The notes under the pieces are model-generated. The model was given only the letters and a program-made list of their open reading frames with translations. It searched no databases and was not told the origin of the DNA. Positions 1 through 10,911 of a DNA stretch of 64,000 nt are shown here, in pieces. Made by a program: the position numbers and the translations under genes. Source of the DNA: Strongyloides papillosus (taxonomy: Eukaryota; Nematoda; Chromadorea; Rhabditida; Strongyloididae); contig SRSI01000020.1 of NCBI GenBank assembly GCA_005656395.1, forward strand, positions 496,001 to 560,000. Reading direction: 5' to 3'. The stretch's first letter is position 1. Each line of letters opens with the position of its first letter.

Positions 1-869
1 TAAGATCCTTAGCACCCCCAGCAATAGCTTCACCACCACTAACAATACCATCTTTAACAGCACCAGCTGCTCCTGAAAGAGTTTCACCAACTTTACCGGC
101 AACATTCTTTGTTCCATCAACAACAGCTCCAGCAGCATTAGAAATACTTTCTCCAGCTTCATTTAATTTATTGGCTGCAGAGTTACCAAGATTCTTAGCT
201 CCTTGAATAGCTGCTTCTCCACCACTAACAACTCCCTCTTTAACAGATGAAGCAGCTCCAGAAATGGTTTCACCAGCTTGATTTAATGTATCAGAAGCAG
301 CATCTCCCAAATTTTTGGCACCCTTAATGACGCTTTCTCCTCCACTAACAACACCATCTTTAATAGATGTTGCAGCTCCAGAAACTGTATCACCGACTTT
401 ATTGGCTAGATTTTTAGTGCCTTCAACAGCTGAATTTGCTGCTCCAGAAATAGCTTCACCAGCGTCATTTACGGCACCGGATGCTGTATCTTTTACATTT
501 GTAGCAAATTGACCTAATGCTTTTTTTGTTTCATCAATGGCTTTTCCTGCATGTTCAGAAGCGGTCTCAGTATCTCTTTTATTTACGATGTGTCTAAAAA
601 ATATATTAATATCATAAAATATAGTCTTCATTTTTGTTTTTAATTTTGAAAAAAAAGAAAATTATAAATCCATATATTGACATAAATTTTAACTACTCTA
701 ATAACCGAAAGATATAGTTATTTACAGTTACAAAATAGATGTATAATTTTTTTAATGTATGAATAAAAAAAATTAAAAACGGATGTTGAAAGAGTTTGTT
801 AGAGTAAACTTACAAAGAGTTTGCATAAACAGAAACTAGCAAAAAGAAAAATAATAATAAACTTTTCAT
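1..869 (-). CDS. Secreted LEA-like repeat protein (5' part; runs off the left edge)
   Basis: Exon 1 is 869-814 and encodes a signal peptide (Met-Lys-Ser, then a Leu/Phe run ending near VYANS). A GT..AG intron (813-594) follows, and exon 2 runs from 593 past the window edge in the same frame, giving about 216 visible residues. After a short polar stretch the protein is built from imperfect modules rich in Gly, Ala, Ser, Lys and Glu, with recurring cores such as VSGGE, GAKNLG, AGE(S/T)ISGAA and SxKDGVV. This pattern resembles LEA group-3-like desiccation or membrane-protecting proteins, but those usually lack a signal peptide, so this one should act in the secretory pathway or outside the cell. 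The structure and signal peptide are visible in the sequence; the LEA function is inferred only from composition and repeats. No stop is in the window, so the length is unknown. Confidence 0.8.
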
Positions 870-3800
870 TTTAAAATTGCTCTGTAAAAAAAAAATTAAT
901 CATTTTATATCGTAAAATGTATGTTTGTAGTATTTTATTTTACTCTTTTGAAATTGAAATACATACAAGTTGGCAAAAGATTAAACAGTATAAAAAAAGA
1001 GTTTCCATTGTTAAATGAAAAATGACATCAAAGGTATTGAGATATCAAGTTTCAAAGGGCCAGAAATTTATTAGTGATACTATTTTATGATATATGGATG
1101 AGGCATTTATTAGTTCGGTATTGAATATCAAAAAAAAAAAAGAATTATTTAACATAAATTTTAGAGAGAGACATTTACTACAAAATTGGCAGTATAGAAT
1201 AACTTCTTAATTATTCAGACCATGACTTTCTTCATGATAATTATATGAATAATAGAAGTACACTAATATTTGGCAAATTTTTAAGAAAAAATTTGAAAAA
1301 AATAATAATTTCGACGTGTATATAAACCACTATACATAAATATATTATAAAGGAATGCAGTTTCAAAGAACTTTTATTCTTTCACTATTGATATGTAGCA
1401 AGAATGAGTGATAGCAAAAGTTGATAATACTATTAATATTGTCGGGCAATATAAAAATGTACCCTTAAATTACGTTATCATTAATATGTTTATAGCTCAT
1501 TTATAAAAAATTTCAAATAGGTACAAGTTAAATAATATACGTTTAAGCTTAACAATAAAATGTAGATATATAGGTTATATCGTTGTAATAAACTTTGAAA
1601 TTGTTCTGTCACTTAGATAGAGACATCTTTAACAATTTATTTGATAATAAAAAGAATAGTATATTTAGAATATTCACCAAGAAACCATTAGAGAATTGAA
1701 GGAGGAACAAATGTCTTCTGAGTCATCTATTTTTTCTGTTTTCTTAATATATCATATCTTTGGCAAAAAACAAACCCAATAGTAGATTGTTTTTGGGGTG
1801 TTTATTTATTAAAATACTTATTTTTATATGGCTATTTAAATATGGACTACTTTAAATTAAAAAAACAACTTTATAACAATAATATAATAGAAAATAAAAA
1901 TAAGATAAACAAGTAAATAAAAAAATTGTATGAATTTCAAAGATATAGTATCCCCAGAGATGTGCATATATGAGGGTCATAAAAATTTTAAATTTTTACT
2001 CAAACATAAAATCTTTCTTATCAAAGTTTAATGAAATATCATTTTAGGAAATAGAGCTCTCAAAACATAGTATTATTGATAGATGCTTTATCCTTATAAA
2101 GTTAATTTATTATAATCCAAAGTTAAAACTATATTAAAAAGGGAATAATTTTGAAAATATAATTAAAGTTAAACATTCAATTTAAAGCCTTTTAATATCT
2201 TAATCTCATAATGTCTTCTTAAAACTATATTTCGTAAATTTCCACCATGTTTTATTTTTACATAATATTGAAAAGATTTTAATTTATATCATAATTAAAA
2301 GTTACTAAAATAACATATATTTCCCAAGATATAGAAAAAACAGCAAAAAAAATATTCCAATAGAGCAAAGATATACTACTTCGCCATTAATAAAAAATAT
2401 TTAATTATAACAACAAAAAACATCCTCAATATTTGTTAAGAAATCTGTTTAGTTGGAAAAAGAGAGTTAAGCAAAAAAGAACGACATATAGCTACATTTT
2501 CAATAATGTATAATTTTTATTTGTTAAAAACCAAAAATATGAAAATTTATGCATGTATAAAAGAGGTAGAGAGAAGTAAGAATAATGTTTAAAGAGGTAA
2601 GCTTATTAACTAAATATTACCTTTAACCTCAACTTTTTATTATCATTTTATAACATTTTAAAATTAATATAACTACTATATTTAACAACCACGGAAAAAA
2701 ATAATTGCGCAATTATTATAAGAAAGAGAGTAACGTTGCATAAATTTTATAGTTGATAGGGTAAGGCAAAAAAAAAGTTTACTTAGCTATCCTATCATTT
2801 TCATCTCTGTAATTGATAATAAATCCCACTTTAAAAAATATAAAGTTTATTAAACAAAAATTTTAGAGATTATTTAAACTAAGTAAAAATTAGTTGACTC
2901 GACTAAAAGTTGTTTCAAAATGTTTTTTTACTATCATTTTATATCAAAATATAGGGAATAAAAAACTAACTAATGTCTATTGTTATCAAAAATTATTGTT
3001 TGGTAAACGTTTGTATCGTTAAAAGACAGGATTTTTCTTAGGCAATTCATGTGACAGATGAAATGATTAGTTACAAATAAGTACTTTTGTTGTATAATCA
3101 AGAATCATTCTCTTAACCAATATTAAAAACAATTATTCGTTGTTTTCATAAAGTAGTTGATTATAAAAAAAAAACTAAATATTGCATACATTAATAATAA
3201 AATTTTTTATTAAATAAAATAACTTTTAGTTGTTTGATGTTAAATAGTGAAAATAAAATTTAGCGAAACATGGTAATTGAATTATCAATCTTCTTAACTT
3301 AATGTTGCTATCTAAATATTTTATTATAGTGTAAGTTAGAAATACTACATTTAAACATTATTTATTTAAATTAAGTAAAAATACGAAAAGAAATGTTTGG
3401 ATATGTACACCGTCTACCTCACAATTTTTATCAGTACCGGTATCAAATATTCAATTTAATTTTCCCTATCTTAGTCAGCACATTTCAATCAAATTATGAA
3501 GAATGCTCGGCTTAAAAGTTAGGGAGACACATTCACTTTTATTGTCCGAGACGGCATTCGAAACTTTATGAAAATGATTTATGTTTTACAAAGTTTGAAC
3601 TATGTCAGCAGAACAAAAATTCTATACTAACATCAGGAAATTCTAAACAATGATAATTCTAACTATACTCCATAAGTACCCACTTCAAATTCACCTATAA
3701 CCATTATTCTTTTTTTTTACTTTTCACAACAACAACAATTTGAAAGAATAACTCTTTTTATGACTCTATTTTATTGTTAGCGAATTTGGAATTATATACC

Positions 3801-4112
3801 CACAATTTATTCGAAGACACTAAACACACAGCATCGTTTGCCGTCATCAAATTTTTTGGTTGAATAGTTTGTAATATTTTCTCACTTATTTTTTAAAGCT
3901 ATTCTAAAAATTAAACTCCAACTGCTTTGTTTATGTAAACATTGATTTCAATAAAAATATCTTTATTTTCTGTTTATTTCCTTCTTTTGTTTTTGTAACT
4001 TCCTTAAAATTATCTACCAGTCAATTTTTAAGCTTCTTTTATTCTCGATTTGTAAATAATAGACTAATTTTTCCTGTTTAAAAATATTATTTACAGAGCA
4101 TTTTTTACAAAC
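870..4112. other. Intergenic, no gene seen
   Basis: About 3.2 kb of AT-rich sequence between two divergent genes. I find no ORF with protein-like composition, no tRNA fold and no clear repeat. It should contain the promoters of the LEA-like gene (-) and LCMT1 (+). Confidence 0.6.
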
Positions 4113-5218
4113 ATGGACAATGAAAGAGATTCCGGAAATTCAATATTGTTAGGTGAAATACACACTAGAAGGAGACGCAATTCTTTTACTGATGATTACA
4201 GTGTCCAAAAAACAAATGATGATGCGACTGAATGCAAATATATTGCTGAAAGAGTTAGTTTAATATTTAAAATCTTATAATTGTAAATAACTATTTATTT
4301 ACTTTCCAGAAGAATTATTGGGATGATCCTTTCATTGGTAAATTTGTCTCCCATCAAGTTGATAGCACTCCTATAAGAAGAGACCCTGAAATTTTAAGAG
4401 GATACTGGGCTCGAGTAACTGGAATAAGATCTTTAATTTATAAATTCGTTGAGAAAGCTGGACCATCTTGTCAAATTATTAATTTGGGTGCAGGATTTGA
4501 CACGACTTATTGGTGGCTTAAAAAATTTACCAATCTCAAATTTGGGACTTTCGTTGAATTTGATTTTAGTAGTGTAACTTCTAAAAAAATCAGATTTATT
4601 AGAAAACCAGGGAATGGTATCCTTACAGAACTTTTTAGTGAAGGAATTACGGAATCTCAACATAGCGACTTATTTGCTGGTGACTATAAATTATGTGGAG
4701 CCGATCTCCGTCAACATGACGAATTTATGAGCAAGCTTGAAAAGGTTAAATTAAATAAAGGTGCTCCTACTCTTGTTATCGCCGAATGTGTTCTTGTTTA
4801 TATGAATCCAGAGAAGAGTGAGGGATTATTGAAATGCCTTTCAGAGTATTTCAGTGTTGTATCATTTATTAATTATGAACAAGTCTGCTTAAATGATACA
4901 TTTGGTGAAGTTATGATTAACAACCTTAATCAAAGAGGTATCACTCTCGATGGACTTTCCTTGTGTAACAGTGTTGAAGATCAAATTGGAAGATTTAAGA
5001 AAGGTGGATTTGAAAAAGTCTCTTTATGGAAAATGAGTGATGTCTATAGTAAATATCTTCCTGAAAATGAAAGAAAAAGAATCGAAAGTTTGGAGATGCT
5101 AGATGAAAGTGAGCTCCTTGTACAGTTACTCGAGCACTATTGTATTGTCTATGCTTCAAAGTGTGATTCACAACTTGAAAAGGAATTTGGAGTTCTCAGT
5201 GAAATTTCAATTTCTTAA
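4113..5218 (+). CDS. lcmt-1: Leucine carboxyl methyltransferase 1 (PP2A methyltransferase)
   Basis: Two exons, 4113-4253 and 4310-5218, joined in phase 0 across a 56-bp intron, giving 349 residues (human LCMT1 is about 334). The family uses S-adenosylmethionine to methylate the C-terminal leucine carboxyl of the PP2A catalytic subunit, which favours assembly of certain holoenzymes. The class-defining SAM loop NLGAGFDTT lies near residues 105-113. It is preceded by the typical RRDPEILRGYWAR segment and followed by the acidic VEFDFSSVTSKK strand. The IAECVLVYMNPEKS motif, which corresponds to the substrate-side loop, is also present. An N-terminal basic stretch (THTRRRR-like) is extra. A T-rich AG at 4095, 18 bases before the ATG, could be a spliced-leader acceptor. 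EMC4 begins 211 bp downstream on the same strand. Confidence 0.95.
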
Positions 5219-5429
5219 ATTATTTTAATGTTTACTAATTGTTAATCTCTTACTTTCTAAATAAATTCACCAATCATTCTTAACAGGAAAATGTTTCATT
5301 AGCTTTGGTATTAAGTTTCTTGTTTTCTGACAACTGTATTGTGTAGTAGTTAATAGTTTTTAATTTTATTGGCTTTATAAAGTAATTATTGTTTGAATAT
5401 TGACATCTATAAATAGTATATTTTCCACA

Positions 5430-5972
5430 ATGGCTTCTAAAAAAGACAATCAAAATTCATTAAATCGTTGGAAACTTGATTTTACTTCATGTAAAAGTAA
5501 CAACAAGTACACAAATCCACCAGGATTCAATCCTCGTATTATCTCATCTCAAGGTGGGGAGACACTTACTACAGATAACAAAGAGCAACAACAACATTTG
5601 TTGAATAAAAGGTCTTGGGATATAGCACTTCAACCAATCAAGACTATTCCTATGAATCTTTTTATGATGTATATGACGGGAAATGCAATTTCGATAATCC
5701 CTTTGATGATGGTTGGATCCATGTTTTGGAAGAATATTCAGGCAATTATTACAGTTAACTCTACATTTAAAGTATTGGAAGAACAGATGTCTAGTTCAAT
5801 AATATTAAATAAAATTGTGTTTATAATTGGAAATTTATTGGGAATTTTACTAGCTATGTATAAATGTAATAGTATGGGTCTCCTACCAAATGGGACATCA
5901 GATTGGTTAGATTTTATGGAACATCCGGAACCATTACAATCTAGTACTTGGTCTGGGGTCATCTTAATATAA
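5430..5972 (+). CDS. emc-4: ER membrane protein complex subunit 4 (EMC4/TMEM85)
   Basis: Intronless, 180 residues (human EMC4 is 183). EMC4 is a core subunit of the ER membrane complex that inserts tail-anchored and multi-pass proteins. The sequence shows the family layout: a polar cytosolic N-terminus with a PPGFNPR motif, the RSWDIALQPIKTIPMNLFMMYMTGN core leading into the first membrane helices (about residues 68-100), and a second hydrophobic pair near 128-148. The tail ends in the MGLLP...SDWL and PLQ segment seen in orthologues. The ATG at 5430 is chosen because the in-frame sequence upstream has only a TTG. Only 211 bp separate it from the LCMT1 stop, with an AATAAA at about 5260 and T-rich AG sites between, so both genes may be cut from one transcript. 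Confidence 0.93.
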   Translation: MASKKDNQNSLNRWKLDFTSCKSNNKYTNPPGFNPRIISSQGGETLTTDNKEQQQHLLNKRSWDIALQPIKTIPMNLFMMYMTGNAISIIPLMMVGSMFWKNIQAIITVNSTFKVLEEQMSSSIILNKIVFIIGNLLGILLAMYKCNSMGLLPNGTSDWLDFMEHPEPLQSSTWSGVILI

Positions 5973-6393
5973 TATTAAAAATTGTGAATACATTATTAAT
6001 TTGTATTTTTTATGGTTTTGATATTTGCAATTTTTTTTGTTAATATTGGTATAAATAATTATATCAATATCATTATATTTTTACAAAACAGTTTTTTCAA
6101 CAATTATTTGAATTATAAAAAATAAATAAAAATTTAAATATTCCCTTATATAAAAATAAAATACTGGTTTTCTAAATGTGAATTTAATTTTTTAACAAAA
6201 TTGAATGACGTAACAATAGAATTTATTCAATTTGCATTGAAAATTCTTTTTTGCAACAAAATTATAAATTTGAGTAATCTTATCAAGACGTATTTTTGAA
6301 AATATTTAAAATAGAGAATTAAAATCTAGTTTGTTATGAATATGTTCGGAAGTTACATTTGAACAATGTAATCTAAATAATTTGAACAATATT
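5973..6393. other. Intergenic, AT-rich
   Basis: Sequence after EMC4 with no supported gene. AATAAA-like hexamers near 6120 could be its polyadenylation signal. Confidence 0.5.
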
Positions 6394-6501
6394 TTATTTA
6401 CAAATTAACCTAATATCGTTGTCAAAATAATGTACTCTGAAATTGATGGTTTTTTCATCAATCTTTACTATGGCTTTCATGTCGGAAATATTTTTATTAC
6501 T
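6394..6501 (-). CDS. Candidate last coding exon of an unidentified small gene
   Basis: Reading the minus strand, a T-rich CAG acceptor at 6502-6504 opens 35 codons (including SDMKAIVKIDEKTINFRVHY) ending in TAA at 6396-6394, overlapping an AATAAA signal. A compatible upstream exon ends at a GTAAAT donor at 6547-6546 and stays open to about 6610, but I see no start codon for it. The residue mix is protein-like for this genome, but the family is not recognised. It would lie between EMC4 and the secreted protein at 6716. It could also be chance, since AT-rich DNA yields many short open frames. Confidence 0.25.
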   Translation of the reverse strand, partial: SNKNISDMKAIVKIDEKTINFRVHYFDNDIRLICK

Positions 6502-6715
6502 CTGAAAAAATGAGGAAATTTTTATACTAATGTTAATTGGCATTTACCTTGCGATGAAAAGAAGTACTGGAATTTTTAGCCTTGATACTTAATAATGAAA
6601 AGTATTTTTAAACTGGATTATTTAAATTAAAAAAGTATTAACATTTTTTTTTGAAAATAGTATTTAAGAAAGTTATATCTTCTGTAAAATATCATTCTAT
6701 TAACAATACTTAATA

Positions 6716-7354
6716 ATGAAGTTTTTTACTATTACCGTATCATTAATATTTTTCACCACTATTACTTTTATTCAAGGATTTATTTATGGGAACCCAGGAG
6801 ATGAAAATCATGGATGCATATGTAATCCACAACCACCATGCCCTCCACCACCTACTTGTACACCAAGACAAGTTCAAGACTGTGGAACTAAAACTAACCC
6901 AATTTATTATGTCTCACGTCAACCGTTACCTTCTTACTCTCAACAGTCCTATTCTAAGCAATCTTATCCTCAACAGGTCTCCTCTTACGCCTCAGCACCT
7001 TTAACTCCACGTACTTCACAATCAATCCCGTCATCTTACTCTAATTCAAAACAAACTTCATTTATGTCATATCCAAGTCAACCACAAACTCAATCATATG
7101 ATTCCCAACTTTTACCATCATATTCAGCCCCATCAAAGTCTTATTTATTTCCACAATCGGGTTACATAAATTCTCCCCCTCAACAAAAATATACCCCTTT
7201 TGACGAGGAAAAATCATATTCTCAAAATATTCCCACTCCTTCACCACAAACCCAACCTTCACAAGAATACAAATACAGACTCAAAAGAAAATTTTTAGCA
7301 GGAGCAAAAATTCACGATTCAATTGTGAAAATAAAAGTAAATAAAACCATATAA
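6716..7354 (+). CDS. Secreted Pro/Gln/Ser/Tyr-rich protein, nematode-type
   Basis: Single exon, 212 residues. A clear signal peptide (Met-Lys-Phe-Phe, hydrophobic to about residue 20) is followed by a short cysteine and proline region (CICNPQPPCPPPPTC). Then comes a long low-complexity stretch of repeated S-Y-S-Q-Q and S-Y-P-Q steps, and a basic C-terminus (YKYRLKRKF) with an RLKRK stretch that could be a proprotein-cleavage-type site. No enzyme domain is present. Composition suggests an extracellular structural or cuticle-associated protein or a secreted mucin-like product, which is inference only. AATAAA at 7403-7408 suits its 3' end. It faces NOP53 tail-to-tail with 185 bp between the stop codons. 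Confidence 0.75.
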   Translation: MKFFTITVSLIFFTTITFIQGFIYGNPGDENHGCICNPQPPCPPPPTCTPRQVQDCGTKTNPIYYVSRQPLPSYSQQSYSKQSYPQQVSSYASAPLTPRTSQSIPSSYSNSKQTSFMSYPSQPQTQSYDSQLLPSYSAPSKSYLFPQSGYINSPPQQKYTPFDEEKSYSQNIPTPSPQTQPSQEYKYRLKRKFLAGAKIHDSIVKIKVNKTI

Positions 7355-7539
7355 ACGCTTCTTTTTCAATGAATACAATATTGCTTTCGTATTTAGCTTT
7401 ACAATAAAAACTCTTCATTAATTCATTTATTTTAAAATATATACAAAATTATCATTATTTAACAATAACAATTAACAATAAAAACAACAAAAATTTGACA
7501 GTAAAAGGAAAAATTATACTAAACAATTGACAAAGGTTA

Positions 7540-8859
7540 TTAGAGAGGTTTATAGCCCTTTCCAACAACTTTGTGATCTCTCTTTTCAATAAATTTGAAT
7601 TGAAGTTTAGTTGGTAATTTCTTTTTCTTAGCTTCATTACCACAAATGATGTTTCTTTTTTCTAAACTTTTCATTCTACTACTTAAAACATTTCCTTGTG
7701 GATTAAGTCGTCTCATTGAATCAGGAACCTCCTCTTTCAAAAGGAATGGTTCCATCTCCTCATTGAATTTACCATCTTCTCTTGCAAATGTTTTCGTACA
7801 CTTTCTTATCAATGATTTTCTTTTACGTAGTTTTGTCATCACCATAGTTGATTCCTCCTTAACAGCAATTTTATTTGAAATAGATGGTACTTTATCTATG
7901 AGATTTTCATCCTTACGTTTACGTTTTGCTTCTGCACCTTGAGCTTCTAAAAGCTTTTGAGCTGCAGCACGTTTACGCTGTTTAATTGTCTTGGGTTTTG
8001 GTTGACACCTGCTGAATGACTTCTCCCCTTCCTCATTATCAGACAAGATCTCTTCCTTTACCTCGTGTTCATTTTCAAACAACCCACTAGCAGCTTCTAA
8101 GAATCGGTCACGAGGTGTAGCATAAGTATCTCCCTCCTTTAGTTTAAGACTTTTTTTGACCTTTTCTTCTTCCTTTATAAATTTAACTTCATCTTTAATG
8201 ATTTTACTCAGATATTCATTATGTTCTTCCTCGTCTGGTCTGTAAGAAGCTCCTGAAGGTAAGACTTCAACAGCAGGTAGTATATTGACGATCTCTTTGG
8301 CTGTCTTAGGAATATTAACTCTTCTTTTTTTGATAGCCGTTTTATGCTTCTCATCTATATCTTTAAGATATCCTTTATCATCCTCAATCATATCATCTTG
8401 AGTATCTAAAAATGATTATTTACCATAAAATAGTTGTTTTTATCCAAACTTACCCCATAGATCGTATTTATTATCCTCTTTATTATCTTTTTCTTTCACT
8501 TGCCTTTTTCTTCCTAGTTCTTTGGATAATTTTTCAGCCTTTTCAGAAATTAATTTCTTTAATTTTTCATCACTCTTAATAGCAAGAGTTTTTTTGCCGT
8601 CCACATTTTTTGTTGATATTTCTTCTTTTTGTTTTTCTCTTCGTTTTAATAAAGCCTCTTTTCTTTTTGATAATCCTTTGGTTTCCAAAATCTTTAAAGA
8701 AGCTTTTTGCGTATCTTCAACAAATATATCAGAATCTTTTAAAGAGTCAAACTTCTTTTCCTCATGAACCTTCGACAAGACATTCTCTGCATCAACATTA
8801 GCGTCATTCTCCTTCTTTTGACGTAACTTCTTAATAAGCTTTTTCCTTCCTTTAGCCAT
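7540..8859 (-). CDS. nop53: Ribosome biogenesis protein NOP53 (GLTSCR2/PICT1)
   Basis: Two exons, 8859-8454 and 8405-7540, joined in phase 1 over a 48-bp intron, giving 423 residues (human is 478). NOP53 is a nucleolar factor of 60S maturation that recruits the exosome helicase Mtr4 to pre-ribosomes. Diagnostic features are the YDLW motif at the end of exon 1, the LPAVEVLPSGASYRP motif that matches the conserved P-A-V-E-V...P-G-A-S-Y-N-P Mtr4-binding segment, and the C-terminal block SMRRLNPQGNVLSSRMKSLE followed by basic LQFKFIEKRDHK. The rest is lysine- and glutamate-rich with several nuclear or nucleolar basic clusters. The start codon at 8859 opens directly into MAKGRKKLIKKLRQKK. Confidence 0.92.
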
Positions 8860-10680
8860 ATTTAAAAGTAGTTAAATTAAAAATATACAGTCTTTGAGGA
8901 TTAATGACAACTCAAAGATGGATAATTTCTATATTTTCTAAATACACTACTCCAAGTCATTTACTAACTATCAGAATTTCCTGTTAAGATCAATATTACT
9001 ATTTTTGTGATAACACTCCTGTTGTGGTAAAATAATATTTTTCTATAAAATAAGAATTTTGTAAAGAGAATTATATATGTTTTATTTAAAGATGAAAAAA
9101 TTTGTATAAAATTTTTTTTAAAATTTTATTGTAAAGGTCTTTGTTATCTTTTATTTGTAATGAGAACATAACCTTTAATCTATAACAATCCATTCATAAG
9201 AGACTACCATTTAAAATTATAAGATGACATGCGGTATGAAGAGAAAAGAAGAATTATAAAATATTCTTGGGGGTAAGAATATAATGATGTAGACGTAACA
9301 ATAAATACCACAACAAAAGGCAACCTCATTTTAGTATAATGAAAAGTTTTGTCTGTGACTTTTGATGGTTTAATTGATATATTTTGAAAGAGGATATATA
9401 TTTATTGGTATGAATCAGAATTATCCATTGTACTTCGAAATATTTGTGTTATATGTATACAATGACTTTTTAGTCATTTGGTATCATAAAGTATCATTAA
9501 AAGTATTGATATAAATAATATATTTTAAAATTAAACACTATCCTCACGATGATTTTGAAGATGTGAGGCATAATGGAAATAGATAAATATTAAAAATATA
9601 TATATATATTGATCGAGGAGAAGAGAAGCATAATATATTTTATAGATGAATGTGTATATATATTATTTATTGACAACTCCATTTGTAAGGAAAGAAGTAG
9701 AATTAAAGTGTTGTCTGAAGGGAGAGAAAATTTAAAATTTGTGTTCTAAGAACGAAAAGATATTCGATGTAGGTTACTTCCTTTTCTTTTTCAATATCAT
9801 TGTTCTCCATAATGGTACTAATTTTTTATTATTATAAGAAGGTATTTTTATTATTCTACTATTATTATAATTATAATAATTGTATTTTACTATAATATAA
9901 ATACATTTTGGTAACCCTGTAAATGGAACTTCTTATCTAATGTAAAGTTAATATTTAAAAGTATCCATAATAGATGAAAGTAGAACTGTTAAATACGAAT
10001 TCCCCGGACAGTATAAAGGAAAAGTGACCAGTAGATTAAATACTTTTCACATACAGACCCAGGCGGACATTATAATATTGACATATACAGACATTTTATC
10101 TTCCACCATTTTATCTATTTACAAAATCAAATACATATTTTACAATATTTACTATCAAAGAAACTTTTAAAATGTATTTGTGGTATTTAAACCTAAACAA
10201 TTGTGTATCAAAATTCACTTATTTTTCTATTTTATTTTAACTTTTCTATTTCTCTTCCTTTTTCGTTTTCACCATTTAAATATAAAAACTCTTAACTTCT
10301 TAACTACTATCCTTTTCTCCATATTCATCTTTTTTAACATATAAATGTATATTTTTAACATAAAATGTAATATTTTTAACAAATAAATTCTTCATTCAAT
10401 ATTCAATAATAAGCTTTTACACTACTACTTCTATATATATTTATATTATAAATATATATTCGTAGTTTATTTTATTACCTTCTCATTACAAAGATATATA
10501 TTATTTATTTTCCTCTTTATATTTTACACAAATGAGGAGATATATATACAACATTATAGTTATATATTTACTCGGTCATTTTATAGTATCTATCTTATTT
10601 TAATAGAAGAAATGCTAAACATTACGATGGTATTTCAGTATTTTTAACTTTCTGAAAATATTAAATATGATTTCACAATA
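8860..10680. other. Intergenic, no gene seen
   Basis: 1.8 kb of AT-rich spacer with short TA tracts (for example around 9595-9610). It contains the NOP53 promoter. No coding signal on either strand. Confidence 0.55.
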
Positions 10681-10911
10681 ATGTTAACAATGTTTCACTT
10701 TTTTCTTTTCCCCGTAAATACAAGATGTAAACTTTTTTTGTGTACAAATATACTTCAAATTTTTTTCTTTTATGTAACTACATTTATAATATTATCAGTT
10801 CTTATTTCGGTTTATCGAAGATTTTTATTTAAAAACCACCAAATAAACAATCATCCAGATCATGATTTTGCCCTTGATATCTTAGGGCAGTTCAAAGAAC
10901 ATAAAAGATAG
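10681..10911 (+). CDS. Candidate small single-pass membrane protein
   Basis: A 76-codon ATG-initiated frame with a hydrophobic segment around residues 25-46, a following basic YRRFLFK stop-transfer-like stretch, and a polar tail (NHPDHDFALDILGQFKEHKR). The 3' half is clearly less AT-rich than its surroundings, which is typical of coding sequence here. A T-rich CAG at 10636-10638 lies about 40 bp upstream and could be a splice acceptor. No family is recognised. It may be a complete microprotein or the last exon of a longer gene, and chance cannot be excluded. Confidence 0.4.
   Translation: MLTMFHFFLFPVNTRCKLFLCTNILQIFFFYVTTFIILSVLISVYRRFLFKNHQINNHPDHDFALDILGQFKEHKR

Noticed and set aside
315..512. 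Plus-strand open frame rich in Pro/Ala/Ser
   Set aside because: It is the antisense shadow of the LEA-like repeats, whose minus-strand frame has a signal-peptide exon and correct splice sites.
7646..8801. Several plus-strand frames across NOP53
   Set aside because: They are antisense to a conserved two-exon gene and have no protein-like features.
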